The notes: generated by a model from the sequence alone, not told the origin. A stretch of 64,000 nt of DNA from Pseudomonas jinjuensis (GCF_900103845.1 NZ_FNIJ01000010.1:1-64000); one strand, 5' to 3'; positions 17,950 through 27,784 are shown, numbered from the stretch's first letter. Numbers and translations are program-made.

Positions 17950-19158
17950 TCAGGGCAGAAAATGCTGCAACAGGTCGTTGAGGAACAGCTGGCCACGCTC
18001 GGTGGGACGCAGGCGTTGTTCATCTTCGGCCAACAGCCCTTCACGGCGCGCCAGCTCGCAGGCGGCCCGGATGCTTTCCAGCGGCAACCCGGTGCGTTCG
18101 GTGAACATCGCAGTCGGCACGCCATCGGTCAGGCGCAGGGCGTTCATCATGAATTCGAAGGGCAGGTCGGCTGCTTCCAGCAGGCGTTCGCCGGCCTGGA
18201 AGTTCTTCGCCGGGTTCAGGTAGTCCTTCGGCAGGCGGGTCTTCCAGGTGCGGACGATGCGGCCGTCCGGGGCGCTCAGCTTGGCGTGGGCGCCGGCGCC
18301 GATGCCGAGGAAGTCGCCGAAGCTCCAGTAGTTCAGGTTGTGCCGCGCGCGGCGGCCGTCGCGGGCGTAGGCGGAGGTCTCGTACTGCAGGTATCCCGCT
18401 TCCGCCAGCCGCGCCTGGCCGGCTTCCTGGATTTCCCATAGCGCGTCGTCTTCCGGCAGCTCCGGTGGCTGGCTCCAGAACACCGTGTTCGGCTCCATGG
18501 TCAGCTGGTACCAGGAAATATGCGTCGGTGCCAGGGCGATGGCCTGGTCGAGGTCGGCGAGGGCGTCGGCGACGCTCTGCTCCGGCAGGCCGTGCATCAG
18601 GTCGAGATTGAAGTTGTCGAAGCCGGCCCTGCGCGCCATGTCCGCCGCGCGCACCGCCTCGTCGCCGTCATGGATGCGGCCGAGGGCCTTGAGCTTGTCG
18701 GCCTGGAAGCTCTGCACGCCGATGGACAGGCGGTTGATGCCGAGCCTGCGGTAGTCGGCGAACTTGGCCTGCTCGAAGGTGCCGGGGTTGGCTTCCAGGG
18801 TGATCTCGATGTCCGGCTCGAAGCCGACTTCCCGCTCCAGGCCTTCCAGAATGCGACCCAGCGCGGACGCGGAGAACAGGCTGGGGGTGCCGCCGCCGAA
18901 GAAGATCGAGGTCAGCCGGCGCCCGTGCACATGCGCCAGGTCTGCATGCAGGTCGGCGATCAGCGCGGCGACGTATTCGTCCTCCGGCAGCTCAGGCCCG
19001 GCGGCGTGGGAGTTGAAGTCGCAGTACGGGCATTTGCGCACGCACCACGGGATATGCACGTAGGCCGCCAGAGGCGGCAGTCGCAGGCTGCAGGCTGCAG
19101 GCTGCAGGTCGTGGCTTTTGCCTGTGGCCTGAAGCCTGCCGCCTGTCGCCCCGGTCAT
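17950..19158 (-). CDS. hemW: heme chaperone HemW (radical SAM)
   Basis: 402-residue HemW, formerly called oxygen-independent coproporphyrinogen III oxidase-like. The radical-SAM motif C39-x3-C43-x2-C46 (CVRKCPYC) binds the 4Fe-4S cluster. FGGGTPSLF and [21 protein letters not shown] are HemW signatures. It lacks the extended N-terminal segment of true HemN. The ATG at 19158 overlaps the rdgB stop by 4 bp. Residues 3-26 are encoded by a dispersed repeat and look foreign to the family, so the protein is some 20 residues longer than typical. It is last in the yggS-to-hemW cluster. Confidence 0.93.
   Translation of the reverse strand: MTGATGGRLQATGKSHDLQPAACSLRLPPLAAYVHIPWCVRKCPYCDFNSHAAGPELPEDEYVAALIADLHADLAHVHGRRLTSIFFGGGTPSLFSASALGRILEGLEREVGFEPDIEITLEANPGTFEQAKFADYRRLGINRLSIGVQSFQADKLKALGRIHDGDEAVRAADMARRAGFDNFNLDLMHGLPEQSVADALADLDQAIALAPTHISWYQLTMEPNTVFWSQPPELPEDDALWEIQEAGQARLAEAGYLQYETSAYARDGRRARHNLNYWSFGDFLGIGAGAHAKLSAPDGRIVRTWKTRLPKDYLNPAKNFQAGERLLEAADLPFEFMMNALRLTDGVPTAMFTERTGLPLESIRAACELARREGLLAEDEQRLRPTERGQLFLNDLLQHFLP
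19083..19150. repeat. CTGCAGG-rich repeat inside the hemW 5' end
   Basis: Tandem GCAGGCT units are followed by a 24-bp stretch (19120-19143) that recurs exactly at 52675-52698, between rsmE and bioA. It is read in frame as hemW residues 3-26 without a stop. Confidence 0.75.
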
Positions 19159-19748
19159 AACCCCAACCGCTGCTTCAGCAGCGCCATCGCCCGGGCGCGG
19201 TGGCTGATGCGGTTCTTGTCCGCCGGTTCCAGCTCGGCGCTGGAGCATTCGCGCTCCGGGACCCAGAACAGCGGGTCGTAGCCGAAGCCATTGGCGCCGC
19301 GTGCCGCGTGGAGGATGCGGCCTTCCCAGATGCCTTCGCAGAGGATCGGCAGCGGGTCTTCGGCGTGCCGCACCAGCGCCAGCACGCTGACGAACTGCGC
19401 GCCGCGCTCGGCGTCCGGCACGTCCTTCAGCACGTCGAGCAGCTTGGCGTTGTTCGCCGCGTCGCCCCTGCCGTCGGCGTAGCGCGCGGAATAGATGCCC
19501 GGCGCGCCGCCGAGGAAGTCGACAGCGAGGCCGGAGTCATCGGCCAGCGCCGGCAGGCCGGAGACCCGCGCGGCGTTGCGTGCCTTGAGGATGGCGTTCT
19601 CGACGAAGGACAGGCCGGTTTCCTCCGGCTCCACGTCGCTGAATTCGCCGATGGAGCGCACGCGCACATGCTCGCCGAGCATGGCCTGCAGTTCCTTGAG
19701 TTTGCCGGCGTTGTGACTGGCCAGCACCAGTTGGTCGAGCTTGATCAT
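19155..19748 (-). CDS. rdgB: dITP/XTP pyrophosphatase RdgB
   Basis: 197-residue Ham1/RdgB-family house-cleaning enzyme. It hydrolyses dITP, dXTP and ITP to monophosphates and so keeps deaminated purines out of DNA. The N-terminal [12 protein letters not shown], central [25 protein letters not shown] and C-terminal [14 protein letters not shown] and [10 protein letters not shown] are all conserved. Its start overlaps the upstream DUF4426 gene by 4 bp and its stop overlaps hemW by 4 bp, a tightly coupled trio. Confidence 0.96.
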   Translation of the reverse strand: MIKLDQLVLASHNAGKLKELQAMLGEHVRVRSIGEFSDVEPEETGLSFVENAILKARNAARVSGLPALADDSGLAVDFLGGAPGIYSARYADGRGDAANNAKLLDVLKDVPDAERGAQFVSVLALVRHAEDPLPILCEGIWEGRILHAARGANGFGYDPLFWVPERECSSAELEPADKNRISHRARAMALLKQRLGL

Positions 19749-20167
19749 TCGTCTGGGAAGATTTCCTGGGAGAACTGGAAGCTTTGCGGCGCGTCCTGGC
19801 CGGATTGGACCTGGATGCTGAAGGTCAGCGTCTCGCGGCCCTCGATGGGGAACTGCGCGAGGTGGTAGACGGCGCCTTCCTCGACCACGCGCTTGAAGCT
19901 CAGCGGGGTTTCCTGGCCCATCAGGTTCTTCACGGCGCCGGAGACGCGGACTTCCGCCGGCTTGCCGCTGGCGTCCTGCGGCACGATGTTGACCACGCCC
20001 TGGGCCTTGCTGCGCACCACGCCAACGGCGGAGGCGACGTTCGGCTGCAGGAAGCTGGAGTTGAACACGCTGTAGTGGACCTTCAGGTCGCCGAGGCGCT
20101 GGACCTGTTCGGCGAAGGCCGGTACGGCGAGGAAGAGGCAGAGCAGCAGGGATGTCAGGCGGCGCAT
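19745..20167 (-). CDS. DUF4426 periplasmic protein
   Basis: 140-residue protein with a cleavable signal peptide ([19 protein letters not shown], residues 1-19). The mature part is beta-rich and matches DUF4426 proteins found downstream of metW in gammaproteobacteria. No catalytic motif is visible; the function is unknown. It is coupled to rdgB by a 4-bp overlap and lies 30 bp after metW. PA0388 counterpart. Confidence 0.85.
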   Translation of the reverse strand: MRRLTSLLLCLFLAVPAFAEQVQRLGDLKVHYSVFNSSFLQPNVASAVGVVRSKAQGVVNIVPQDASGKPAEVRVSGAVKNLMGQETPLSFKRVVEEGAVYHLAQFPIEGRETLTFSIQVQSGQDAPQSFQFSQEIFPDE

Positions 20168-20197
20168 TGTGGTTCTCCTGGGCGCAAACGTTGCCGG

Positions 20198-20818
20198 TCA
20201 GACGGCGATACGGTGGTCCTGCATGCCGGGGCCGCTGACCCGATAAATGCCGATCTCACCCAACAGATTAGGCCAAACTCGGCACTGCCAGCGGTGCCGA
20301 TGCTCGCGGTCCACCGCCATGTGGTCGAGTACGCGCAGCTGCTTCTCGCGGCACAGCGCCTCGAAGTCCTTGAAGGTGCAGAAGTGGATGTTCGGCGTGT
20401 TGTACCAGGTGTACGGCAGGAACTCGGATACCGGCATCCGGCCGTTGCGCAGCAGGTACCAGCGGCAGCGCCAGTGGCCGAAGTTGGGGAAGGTGATGAC
20501 GCAGGTGCGGCCGACGCGGAGCATTTCTTCCAGGATTCGGTCCGGGTAGTGCACGGCCTGCAGCGCCTGGGTCATCACGACCACGTCGAAGCTGTTGCTG
20601 GCGAAGTTGCCGAGGCCCTTGTCGAGGTCCTGTTCGATGACGTTAACGCCCTTTTCGATGCATTTGGCGATGTTGTCCGCATCGATCTCCAGGCCGTAGC
20701 CGGTGACCTGCTTGTGCTCGCGCAGCCAGGCGAGCAGTTCGCCGTCGCCGCAGCCGAGGTCGAGTACCCGGCTGCCGGCGGGTATCCAGTCTTGGATGAT
20801 GTCCAGATCGGCGCGCAT
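20198..20818 (-). CDS. metW: methionine biosynthesis protein MetW
   Basis: 206-residue class I SAM-dependent methyltransferase-fold protein. The SAM-binding motif is [15 protein letters not shown] (about residues 18-32), followed by GLEID and the acidic loop EQDLDKGL. MetW accompanies MetX in methionine synthesis and is reported to support homoserine acylation; its exact chemistry is unsettled. It starts 8 bp after metX, so it is co-transcribed. Confidence 0.93.
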   Translation of the reverse strand: MRADLDIIQDWIPAGSRVLDLGCGDGELLAWLREHKQVTGYGLEIDADNIAKCIEKGVNVIEQDLDKGLGNFASNSFDVVVMTQALQAVHYPDRILEEMLRVGRTCVITFPNFGHWRCRWYLLRNGRMPVSEFLPYTWYNTPNIHFCTFKDFEALCREKQLRVLDHMAVDREHRHRWQCRVWPNLLGEIGIYRVSGPGMQDHRIAV

Positions 20819-20826
20819 GGTGGTCC

Positions 20827-21966
20827 TTATACGCTGATGCGCTTCATGTAAGCGCTGAATGCTTGCAGGTAGCGGGGAATCGGCATCAGGAAGGCGTCGT
20901 GGCCTTGCGGTGCATCGATGTCCAGGTAACAGACGTTCTTCTTCGCCGCCAGCAGGGCGTCGACCATCTCCCGCGAGCGCGCCGGGGAAAAGCGCCAGTC
21001 GGTGGTGAAGGACATCAGGCAGAAATCCGCCTTGACGTGGGCCAGCGCCCTCGCCAGGTCGCCGTCGCAGGTGGCGGCCGGGTCGAAGTAGTCCAGCGCC
21101 TTGGTCATCAGCAGGTAGGTGTTGGCGTCGAAGCGGGTGGAGAACTCCTCGCCCTGGTAGCGCAGGTAGCTCTCGACCTGGAATTCCACGTTGTGCATGT
21201 CGTAGTTGAGCTTGTCGGACTTCAGCTCGCGGCCGAACTTGGCGCCCATGGCGTCATCCGACAGGTAGGTGATGTGTCCGACCATGCGCGCCAGGATCAG
21301 CCCGCGCCGGGGGATCACGCCCAGTTCCTGGAAGTGTCCGCCGTGGAATTCCGGGTCGGAGAGGATCGACTGCCGCGCCACCTCGTTGAAGGCGATGTTC
21401 TGCGCCGACAGCTTGGGCGCGCTGGCGATGTTGATGCAGTGGCGCACGCGGTCCGGGTAGCTGATGGTCCACTGCAGCGCCTGCATGCCGCCGAGGCTGC
21501 CGCCGACCACCGCGGCCCACTGCTGGATGCCCAGGCGGTCGGCCAGGCGCGCCTGGCTGTTGACCCAGTCTTCCACCGTCACCACCGGGAAATCGGCGCC
21601 GTAGATCTTGCCGGTGGCCGGATTGACGCTGCTCGGGCCGGTCGAGCCGTTGCAGCCGCCCAGGTTGTTCAGCGCGACGACGAAGAACTTGCGGGTGTCG
21701 ATGGGCTTGCCCGGGCCGATGGCGCTGTCCCACCAGCCCGGCTTGCGGTCGCTCTCGCTGTGGTAGCCGGCGGCATGATGGTGCCCGGAGAGGGCGTGGC
21801 AGATCAGCACGGCGTTGCTGCGCGCCGCGTTGAGTTCGCCGTAGGTCTCGATCACCAGCTGGTATTCGGGGAGCGTCTTGCCGCAGGTCAGGAGCAGCGG
21901 TTCGCTGAAATGCAAGGTCTGGGGGGAGACCAGACCGACGGAATCTTCGGGGAAGACTGTAGGCAT
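20827..21966 (-). CDS. metX: homoserine O-acyltransferase MetX
   Basis: 379-residue alpha/beta-hydrolase-fold acyltransferase, the same length as P. aeruginosa MetX. It acylates homoserine (succinyl-CoA is the reported donor in pseudomonads) at the entry to methionine synthesis. The nucleophile Ser lies in [13 protein letters not shown], and the catalytic His is in the C-terminal GHDAFL. The start [11 protein letters not shown] at 21966 follows GGAG; an upstream extension to 22026 is not family-like. It precedes metW and follows the dynamin-like gene by 114 bp. Confidence 0.95.
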   Translation of the reverse strand: MPTVFPEDSVGLVSPQTLHFSEPLLLTCGKTLPEYQLVIETYGELNAARSNAVLICHALSGHHHAAGYHSESDRKPGWWDSAIGPGKPIDTRKFFVVALNNLGGCNGSTGPSSVNPATGKIYGADFPVVTVEDWVNSQARLADRLGIQQWAAVVGGSLGGMQALQWTISYPDRVRHCINIASAPKLSAQNIAFNEVARQSILSDPEFHGGHFQELGVIPRRGLILARMVGHITYLSDDAMGAKFGRELKSDKLNYDMHNVEFQVESYLRYQGEEFSTRFDANTYLLMTKALDYFDPAATCDGDLARALAHVKADFCLMSFTTDWRFSPARSREMVDALLAAKKNVCYLDIDAPQGHDAFLMPIPRYLQAFSAYMKRISV

Positions 21967-22080
21967 CGACCCAGCTCTGGAATTTAAGGAGGGCGCCAGT
22001 CTAAAGAGCGCCGCACCCTGCGGCAAGCGCCCTGCAGGCGGCGCGAGGCCCGTGGCGCCGGCCTTGCGGATGCCTTTCGC

Positions 22081-24048
22081 TCAGGCGCGCTGCGAGCCGG
22101 GCAGCGGCACCACCTTGGCCTGGCGCTGCAGGGGCGAAGGCCGGCGCAGCAGGCGGTGGATGTCGGAGGCTTCCTCCAGCTGTTTCTCCAGCTCTTCCTG
22201 GTAGCGCTCCAGCTGCAGGCTGCGCTGGCGCGCCTGCTGGGTTTCCTGGGCCAGGGCCTTGAGGCGCAGCATGTGGGTTTCCAGCATCTGCTTGTGTTCG
22301 AGGCTGTATTGCATCAGCGGGATCAGCGCGTCGGCGGCCCATTGCGTGGCGTCCTCGCGCAGCTGCTGGTAGAGGCCGACGACTTCCTGGGCCAGGGTGG
22401 AAATGAAGCGCCGGGTCAGCAGGCGCTGCTCGGTGAGCAGGGTCTTCAGCTCCAGGCGGAAGCGGTCGGCCTTGTCCTGCAGCGCCGCCAGTTCGCGCGC
22501 GTAGCGGTCGATGCTGAAGCTGGGCGCGTCGAGGCCGTATTGCGGGTTTTCCTCGTTGTGCCGCTGGTAGATCGCCGCGACCATGCGGTTGGACAGGTCG
22601 GCCTCGTGCTGCAGGGCCATCAGGTCGCTTTCCACGGCGCGGAAGAATTCCGAGATGGCCTGGCCCATGCCCACCGTGGTCCAGCTGCCGCCGAGCTTTT
22701 CCCGCACTTCCGCCAGGTGATGGTCGAGGCGCTCGCTCTTCACCGTGTCGCGCAGCACGTCGCTCTGGTGGCGGAGCAGGCGCTGGTTGGTCTTCAGGTT
22801 GAGCAGGCTCTTGTGGTGGCGGCTGTGGTCGTCGCGGGTGCGGGCGGTCAGTTCGAGCAGCAGCTGGCCGCTGTCCTGCTGCCGGCCGTCGAGCTGGGTA
22901 CGCTGTTCGCGGACCTTCTCCAGGCGCACGCGCAGGCTGTGCCGGCTGTTGTCGACCAGCCCCAGCACCTGGTTGAGCACGGAATCCTCCAGCAGCCGTT
23001 CCTTCTGCACGACGATGCGCTCGCAGAGCAGGTCCTCCAGGCTGCCCAACTGGCTGCGGACGAGCAGTTCCTGGTCGCCACGGATCTTCGCCAGCAGCCC
23101 CTGCTTGGCGGAAATCGGCAGCACGTCCTCGCGCGCCAGGCCGAGCTGGCGGGCGGCGGTTTCGCGCACGCGCTCGATCTCCCGCTGGACGAAATGCTCG
23201 CCGGCGAGGTCGTCCCAGAGCACGTCGATCTTGTTCAGCACGGCATACAGGCTGGTCTGGCCGTCGTCGGCGAGATTGCGCACGTGGTTGCGCCACATGT
23301 CCATGTCGGAGGCGGTGACGCCGGTGTCGGCGGCCAGCAGGAACAGCACCGACTGGGCGTTGGGCAGCATCGACAGGGTCAGCTCCGGCTCGCTGCCGAG
23401 GGCGTTCAGGCCGGGCGTGTCGAGGATGCGCAGGCCCTGGCGCAGCAGCGGGTGGTCGAAGTTGAGCAGGGCGTGGCGCCAGGCCGGGACCAGCACGCTG
23501 CCGGGCCGGCCGGCGCTTTCCAGCAGGTCCGGATGGAAGCCGAGCTGGATCGCCTGTTCCACCGGCAGGACCTTGGTGGTGGCCACCTGGCTGAACGCCT
23601 GGGCCATGTGGGTCGGGTCGGAGGAGTCCAGCGGGATGTTCACCCAGTGCCGCGGCGCGCGCTTGTACTGCGCGACGCTGGCGTCGGTCATGCGCGTCTC
23701 GATGGGCAGCAGGCGGATGTAGGGGTGTTCGGAGGCGGGGTCGTAGAACAGCTCGGTCGGGCACATGGTGGTGCGCCCGGCCTGGGATGGCAGCATGCGC
23801 TGGCCGAAGCTGGAGAAGAACAGGCTGTTGATCAGTTCGGTCTTGCCGCGCGAGAACTCGCCGACGAAGGCCAGGGTGATGTTGTCGAGGCGCAGCAGGC
23901 GCAGGGTGCGCTCCAGCCGGTCGTCGATGTCGGGGGTGTTCAGGCGGCAGCGTTCGAGCCAGCTGCGGTAGCGGGTGATCTCCCGGACGAGTTCCCGCTT
24001 CCAGCTGACGTAGGCGTCGATCTGCTGACTGAGTCGTTCCATGCCCAT
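22081..24048 (-). CDS. bacterial dynamin-like GTPase
   Basis: 655-residue protein of the dynamin-like superfamily. The G1 loop is GEFSRGKTE (G63-E71), the switch I Thr is near T93/T94, G3 is DTPG (210-213) and G4 is NKID (272-275). The remaining C-terminal ~370 residues are long, charged helices likely to form coiled coils (for example residues 340-400 and 540-640). No transmembrane paddle is obvious. Bacterial dynamins remodel membranes or help protect them from stress; a precise role cannot be given. AGGA lies 8 bp before the ATG at 24048. A consensus-like promoter lies upstream. It sits inside the metX/yggU cluster. Confidence 0.85.
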   Translation of the reverse strand: MGMERLSQQIDAYVSWKRELVREITRYRSWLERCRLNTPDIDDRLERTLRLLRLDNITLAFVGEFSRGKTELINSLFFSSFGQRMLPSQAGRTTMCPTELFYDPASEHPYIRLLPIETRMTDASVAQYKRAPRHWVNIPLDSSDPTHMAQAFSQVATTKVLPVEQAIQLGFHPDLLESAGRPGSVLVPAWRHALLNFDHPLLRQGLRILDTPGLNALGSEPELTLSMLPNAQSVLFLLAADTGVTASDMDMWRNHVRNLADDGQTSLYAVLNKIDVLWDDLAGEHFVQREIERVRETAARQLGLAREDVLPISAKQGLLAKIRGDQELLVRSQLGSLEDLLCERIVVQKERLLEDSVLNQVLGLVDNSRHSLRVRLEKVREQRTQLDGRQQDSGQLLLELTARTRDDHSRHHKSLLNLKTNQRLLRHQSDVLRDTVKSERLDHHLAEVREKLGGSWTTVGMGQAISEFFRAVESDLMALQHEADLSNRMVAAIYQRHNEENPQYGLDAPSFSIDRYARELAALQDKADRFRLELKTLLTEQRLLTRRFISTLAQEVVGLYQQLREDATQWAADALIPLMQYSLEHKQMLETHMLRLKALAQETQQARQRSLQLERYQEELEKQLEEASDIHRLLRRPSPLQRQAKVVPLPGSQRA

Positions 24049-24104
24049 CCAGGCGTTCCTTTGGGGTGGCGCATCCTGTGCAGATATCTAGCGGGAATAC
24101 CTGC

Positions 24105-24132
24105 AGTATGTTGGGACTGGCGATGGTGTCAA
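24105..24132 (-). promoter_or_regulatory. sigma70-type promoter for the dynamin-like gene
   Basis: On the minus strand a perfect TTGACA (24127-24132) is followed after 16 bp by CATACT (24105-24110), about 57 bp before the start codon. It would let this gene and metX-hemW be transcribed independently of yggS-proC. Sequence match only. Confidence 0.6.
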
Positions 24133-24172
24133 TTCGCTGGCAGCCACTTCCGCTCCCTGCGGTCGGCCGGGG

Positions 24173-24463
24173 CTACCGAGCGGTGATCTCCAGTTCGGGC
24201 GGAAGGCGGGTGGGGCGGGGGATGCGCACGCGCTTCTGCCGGTTCAGCTCGCCGCTTTCGAGTACTACCGAACTTTTCGGCACGCCGAAGGCCTTGCCGA
24301 GGAAGGCCAGCAGGTGGGCATTGGCCTTGCCTTCCACCGGCGGCGCGGTGAGACGGATCTTCAGGCGCTCGCCGTGCAGGCCGGCGAACTCGTCGCGGCT
24401 GGCCTTGGGTTGCAGGTGGCAGTCGAGGATCAGGTCCTCGCCGTCCCAGCGGTGGAAGCTCAT
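24173..24463 (-). CDS. yggU: DUF167 protein YggU
   Basis: 96-residue DUF167 (YggU) protein. The conserved core LKIRLTAPPVEGKANAHLLAFL (residues 34-55) is intact. It has a small alpha/beta fold, and its biochemical function is unknown. It lies 63 bp after yggT in the same direction. The proC-yggT-yggU order is widely conserved in gammaproteobacteria, which supports the call. A short GC-rich inverted repeat occupies the yggT-yggU gap. Confidence 0.92.
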   Translation of the reverse strand: MSFHRWDGEDLILDCHLQPKASRDEFAGLHGERLKIRLTAPPVEGKANAHLLAFLGKAFGVPKSSVVLESGELNRQKRVRIPRPTRLPPELEITAR

Positions 24464-24526
24464 GGTCGGGAGTCCTGTGCAGGAGGCGCGCCGGCAGCGC
24501 GGAGCCGGCCGGCGCGGAATGGCTGG

Positions 24527-25120
24527 TTACATGAAGGGGCTGAGGATCTGCGGCATCCCTGTCATGGCCGCCAGATTGCCGATCACCAGCATGTCGATCA
24601 GCTTGATCGCGATGAACGCGAAGATCGGCGAGATGTCCAGCCCGCCGAGGTTCGGCAGCAGGCGGCGGAACGGCATCAGCATGGGTTCGCAGATCTGGTT
24701 GATCAGCTGTGCGCCGGGGTTGTAGCTGCCCGGGGCGACCCAGGAGAGGATCACGCTGATGATCAGGGCGAAGAAGAACACCTTGAGGAACAGCGAGGTG
24801 ACGGCGATCACCGACCACACCAGCAGTTGCAGGATGTAGCCGCCGACGCCGTAGCCCATCAGGGTCAGGGTGACGATCATCAGTACCAGCTGCACCAGGA
24901 TCGCCAGCACCAGCGAGGCCAGGTCGATGCCGCCGAAGCCGGGGATGATCTTGCGCAGCGGGTTGAGCAGCGGCCTGGTGGCGCGGACGATGAACTGGCT
25001 GAGCGGGTTGTAGAAGTCGGCGCGCACCAGTTGCAGGATGAAGCGCAGCAGGACGATCAGCAGGTAGAGGCTGCCGAGGGTCTGGATGACGTAGATCGCT
25101 GCGGTGGAAAGACCGGTCAT
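24527..25120 (-). CDS. yggT: YggT-family membrane protein
   Basis: 197-residue integral membrane protein with two YggT repeats, each of two membrane helices. The first spans roughly residues 10-90 and the second 105-190. Each repeat has the motif seen as NPLSQFIVRATRPLLNPLR and NPGAQLINQICEPMLMPFR. It has been linked to osmotic or cation stress and to membrane protein assembly in other bacteria; its function here is not established. It starts 13 bp after proC, so it is co-transcribed. Confidence 0.92.
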   Translation of the reverse strand: MTGLSTAAIYVIQTLGSLYLLIVLLRFILQLVRADFYNPLSQFIVRATRPLLNPLRKIIPGFGGIDLASLVLAILVQLVLMIVTLTLMGYGVGGYILQLLVWSVIAVTSLFLKVFFFALIISVILSWVAPGSYNPGAQLINQICEPMLMPFRRLLPNLGGLDISPIFAFIAIKLIDMLVIGNLAAMTGMPQILSPFM

Positions 25121-25133
25121 TGAGGGCTCCTTG

Positions 25134-25952
25134 TCATTGACCCAGTTGTTCGGCCAGTTCGGCGGAACGATGGTCGGCGGCGCTCAGCGCCTGTTCCACC
25201 AGTCCTTCGAATCCATTGGCCTGGAACGACTTGATGGCGGCTTCGGTGGTGCCGTTGGGCGAGGTCACGCGGCGGCGCAGTTCGGCCGGGCCGACGTCGC
25301 TGTCCAGCGCCATCCTGGCCGCGCCGAGGGCGGTCTGCAGGGTCAGGCGGGCGGCCGCTTCCGGGCTCAGGCCGAGCTTCTCGCCGGCGGCGGTCATGGC
25401 TTCCATCAGCAGGAAGAAGTAGGCCGGGCCGCTGCCGGAAACCGCAGTCACCGCGTCGATCTGCTTCTCCTCGTCCAGCCACAGGGCGATGCCGACCGCG
25501 CTCAGCAGCTGTTCGGCCTGGCCGCGCTGCCCGGCGCTGACCCGGGCGTTGGCGTACAGGCCGCTGGCGCCGAGGCCGACCAGCGCCGGGGTGTTGGGCA
25601 TGCAGCGGACGATGGGGCGGGCGCCGAGCCAGCGTTCCAGGCTGGCGCAGGGGATGCCGGCGGCGATGGAGACGATCAGCTGGTGGGCCGACAGGTGCGC
25701 GGCCAGCGGCTCGCAGACCTGCTTCATGACCTGCGGCTTGACCGCCAGGACCACCACATCGGCGTCCTTCACCGCGCTGGCGTTGTCCTCGAAGACTTCG
25801 ATGCCGTGCTCGGCGGCGATCTTCGCGCGCTGCTCGGCGCCCGGGTCGCTGGCGCGCAGGCTGGTGGCCGGAACGCCCTGGGCGCGCAGGCCGCCGATCA
25901 GGCTGGCGGCCATGTTGCCGGCGCCGACGAATGCTATGCGGATGTTGCTCAT
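25134..25952 (-). CDS. proC: pyrroline-5-carboxylate reductase
   Basis: 272-residue ProC, the usual size. It reduces pyrroline-5-carboxylate to proline with NAD(P)H. The Rossmann motif is IAFVGAGNMAASLIGGL (residues 5-21). VVVLAVKPQ, MPNTPALVG and the C-terminal signature VSGSGPAYFF ... RRRVTSPNGTTEAAI are all present. AAGGAAG precedes the ATG. It lies between yggS (31 bp upstream) and yggT. Confidence 0.96.
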   Translation of the reverse strand: MSNIRIAFVGAGNMAASLIGGLRAQGVPATSLRASDPGAEQRAKIAAEHGIEVFEDNASAVKDADVVVLAVKPQVMKQVCEPLAAHLSAHQLIVSIAAGIPCASLERWLGARPIVRCMPNTPALVGLGASGLYANARVSAGQRGQAEQLLSAVGIALWLDEEKQIDAVTAVSGSGPAYFFLLMEAMTAAGEKLGLSPEAAARLTLQTALGAARMALDSDVGPAELRRRVTSPNGTTEAAIKSFQANGFEGLVEQALSAADHRSAELAEQLGQ

Positions 25953-25983
25953 GGGGATTCTGCTTCCTTATATGGAGGGGCCG

Positions 25984-26676
25984 TCAGGCCTGGCCAGCGC
26001 CGTAGTCGCGGGCGCCGAACAGGGCCGTGCCGATGCGCACCCAGGTGGCGCCTTCGGCGATGGCGGCTTCGAGATCATGGCTCATGCCCATGGACAGGGT
26101 GTCCAGGCCGAGGTCGAGGGAATCCATCAGTTCGCGCAGGCGGGCGAAGGCGGCGTGCTGCGCGGCGATGTCGTCGGTGGGTTCGGGGATCGCCATCAAC
26201 CCGCGCAGCTTCAGGTTCGGCAGCTGCGCCACGGCCCGCGCCAGCTCCGGCAGTTCCGCCGGAGCGCAGCCGGACTTGCTGTCCTCGCCGCTGACGTTGA
26301 CCTGCAGGCAGACCTGCAGCGGCGGCAGGCCGGCGGGGCGCTGCTCGGACAGGCGCTGGGCGATCTTCAGCCGGTCCACCGAGTGCACCCAGTGGAAATG
26401 CTCGGCGATGGGGCGGGTCTTGTTCGACTGGATCGGCCCGATGAAATGCCAGGTCAGCGCCAGGTCGGCCAGTTCGACCTGCTTGCCGAGGGCTTCCTGC
26501 AGGTAGTTCTCGCCGAAATCGGCGATGCCCGTGGCGAACGCCTCGCGGATGTCGGAAGCGGGCTTGGTCTTGCTCACCGCCAGCAGGCCGACGCCCGCCG
26601 CATCGCGCCCGCAGGCTTGCGCTGCCTCACGGATGCGCTCGCGAACCTTTGCAATATTCTTTGCTATCGTGGACAT
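25984..26676 (-). CDS. yggS: PLP homeostasis protein YggS (PLPBP)
   Basis: 230-residue PLP-binding protein with an alanine-racemase-like TIM barrel but no racemase domain. The PLP Lys lies in LLAVSKTKP (about residue 36). FGENYLQEAL, WHFIGPIQSNK and GMSHDLEAAI are family signatures. It buffers pyridoxal phosphate and affects amino-acid pools. The start at 26676 is fixed by the family N-terminus. It is divergent from pilT with 73 bp between start codons, so both promoters share that gap. Confidence 0.95.
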   Translation of the reverse strand: MSTIAKNIAKVRERIREAAQACGRDAAGVGLLAVSKTKPASDIREAFATGIADFGENYLQEALGKQVELADLALTWHFIGPIQSNKTRPIAEHFHWVHSVDRLKIAQRLSEQRPAGLPPLQVCLQVNVSGEDSKSGCAPAELPELARAVAQLPNLKLRGLMAIPEPTDDIAAQHAAFARLRELMDSLDLGLDTLSMGMSHDLEAAIAEGATWVRIGTALFGARDYGAGQA

Positions 26677-26749
26677 TACCTGCGCTCTACCGCCCGGCTG
26701 CTGCGAGTTCAGCGGCATTCTACCTGCTTGAATTGGATTGGGGAGTCCC

Positions 26750-27784
26750 ATGGATATTACCGAGTTGCTCGCCTTCAGCGCCAAGCAAGGCGCCTCGGAC
26801 CTGCATCTCTCGGCCGGCTTGCCGCCGATGATCCGCATCGACGGCGATGTGCGCCGGATCAACCTGCCCGCACTCGATCACAAGCAGGTCCATGCGCTGA
26901 TCTACGACATCATGAACGACAAGCAGCGCAAGGATTTCGAGGAATTCCTCGAGACCGACTTCTCCTTCGAAGTGCCCGGCGTGGCGCGTTTCCGGGTCAA
27001 CGCCTTCAACCAGAACCGTGGCGCCGGCGCGGTGTTCCGGACCATTCCGTCCAAGGTGCTGACCATGGAGGACCTCGGTCTCGGCGAGACCTTCAAGCGT
27101 ATCGCCGACGTGCCGCGCGGGCTGGTGCTGGTCACCGGGCCGACCGGCTCGGGCAAGTCCACCTCGCTGGCGGCGCTGCTCGACTACCTGAACAACACCA
27201 AGTACAGCCACATCCTCACCGTGGAGGACCCGATCGAATTCGTCCACGAGTCGAAGAAGTGCCTAGTCAACCAGCGCGAGGTGCACCGCGACACCCTCGG
27301 CTTCAACGAGGCGCTGCGCTCGGCCCTGCGCGAGGACCCGGACATCATCCTGGTCGGCGAGATGCGCGACCTGGAGACCATCCGCCTGGCGCTGACCGCG
27401 GCGGAAACCGGGCACCTGGTGTTCGGCACCCTGCACACCACCTCGGCGGCCAAGACCATCGACCGGATCGTCGACGTGTTCCCCGCGGAGGAGAAGTCCA
27501 TGGTCCGCTCCATGCTCTCCGAATCGCTGCAGGCGGTGATCTCGCAGACCCTGCTGAAGAAGATCGGCGGCGGCCGGGTGGCGGCCCACGAGATCATGAT
27601 CGGCACCCCGGCGATCCGTAACCTGATCCGCGAGGACAAGGTCGCGCAGATGTACTCGGCGATCCAGACCGGCGGCGCGATCGGCATGCAGACCCTCGAC
27701 ATGAGCCTGAAGAGCCTGGTGGCGAAGGGGCTGGTGAGCCGCGATGCGGCAAGGGAAAAGGCCAAGATCCCGGAGAACTTCTGA
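26750..27784 (+). CDS. pilT: type IV pilus retraction ATPase PilT
   Basis: 344-residue hexameric retraction motor, same length as in P. aeruginosa. The N-terminal PAS-like domain (1-100) precedes Walker A GPTGSGKST (about 130-138), the Asp box, Walker B ILVGEMRD and a His box (FGTLHTTSAAKT). The C-terminal AIRNLIRE motif is required for retraction. I chose the ATG at 26750 (GGGGAG upstream) over one four codons earlier. It powers twitching motility and is followed by its paralogue pilU. Confidence 0.97.
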   Translation: MDITELLAFSAKQGASDLHLSAGLPPMIRIDGDVRRINLPALDHKQVHALIYDIMNDKQRKDFEEFLETDFSFEVPGVARFRVNAFNQNRGAGAVFRTIPSKVLTMEDLGLGETFKRIADVPRGLVLVTGPTGSGKSTSLAALLDYLNNTKYSHILTVEDPIEFVHESKKCLVNQREVHRDTLGFNEALRSALREDPDIILVGEMRDLETIRLALTAAETGHLVFGTLHTTSAAKTIDRIVDVFPAEEKSMVRSMLSESLQAVISQTLLKKIGGGRVAAHEIMIGTPAIRNLIREDKVAQMYSAIQTGGAIGMQTLDMSLKSLVAKGLVSRDAAREKAKIPENF

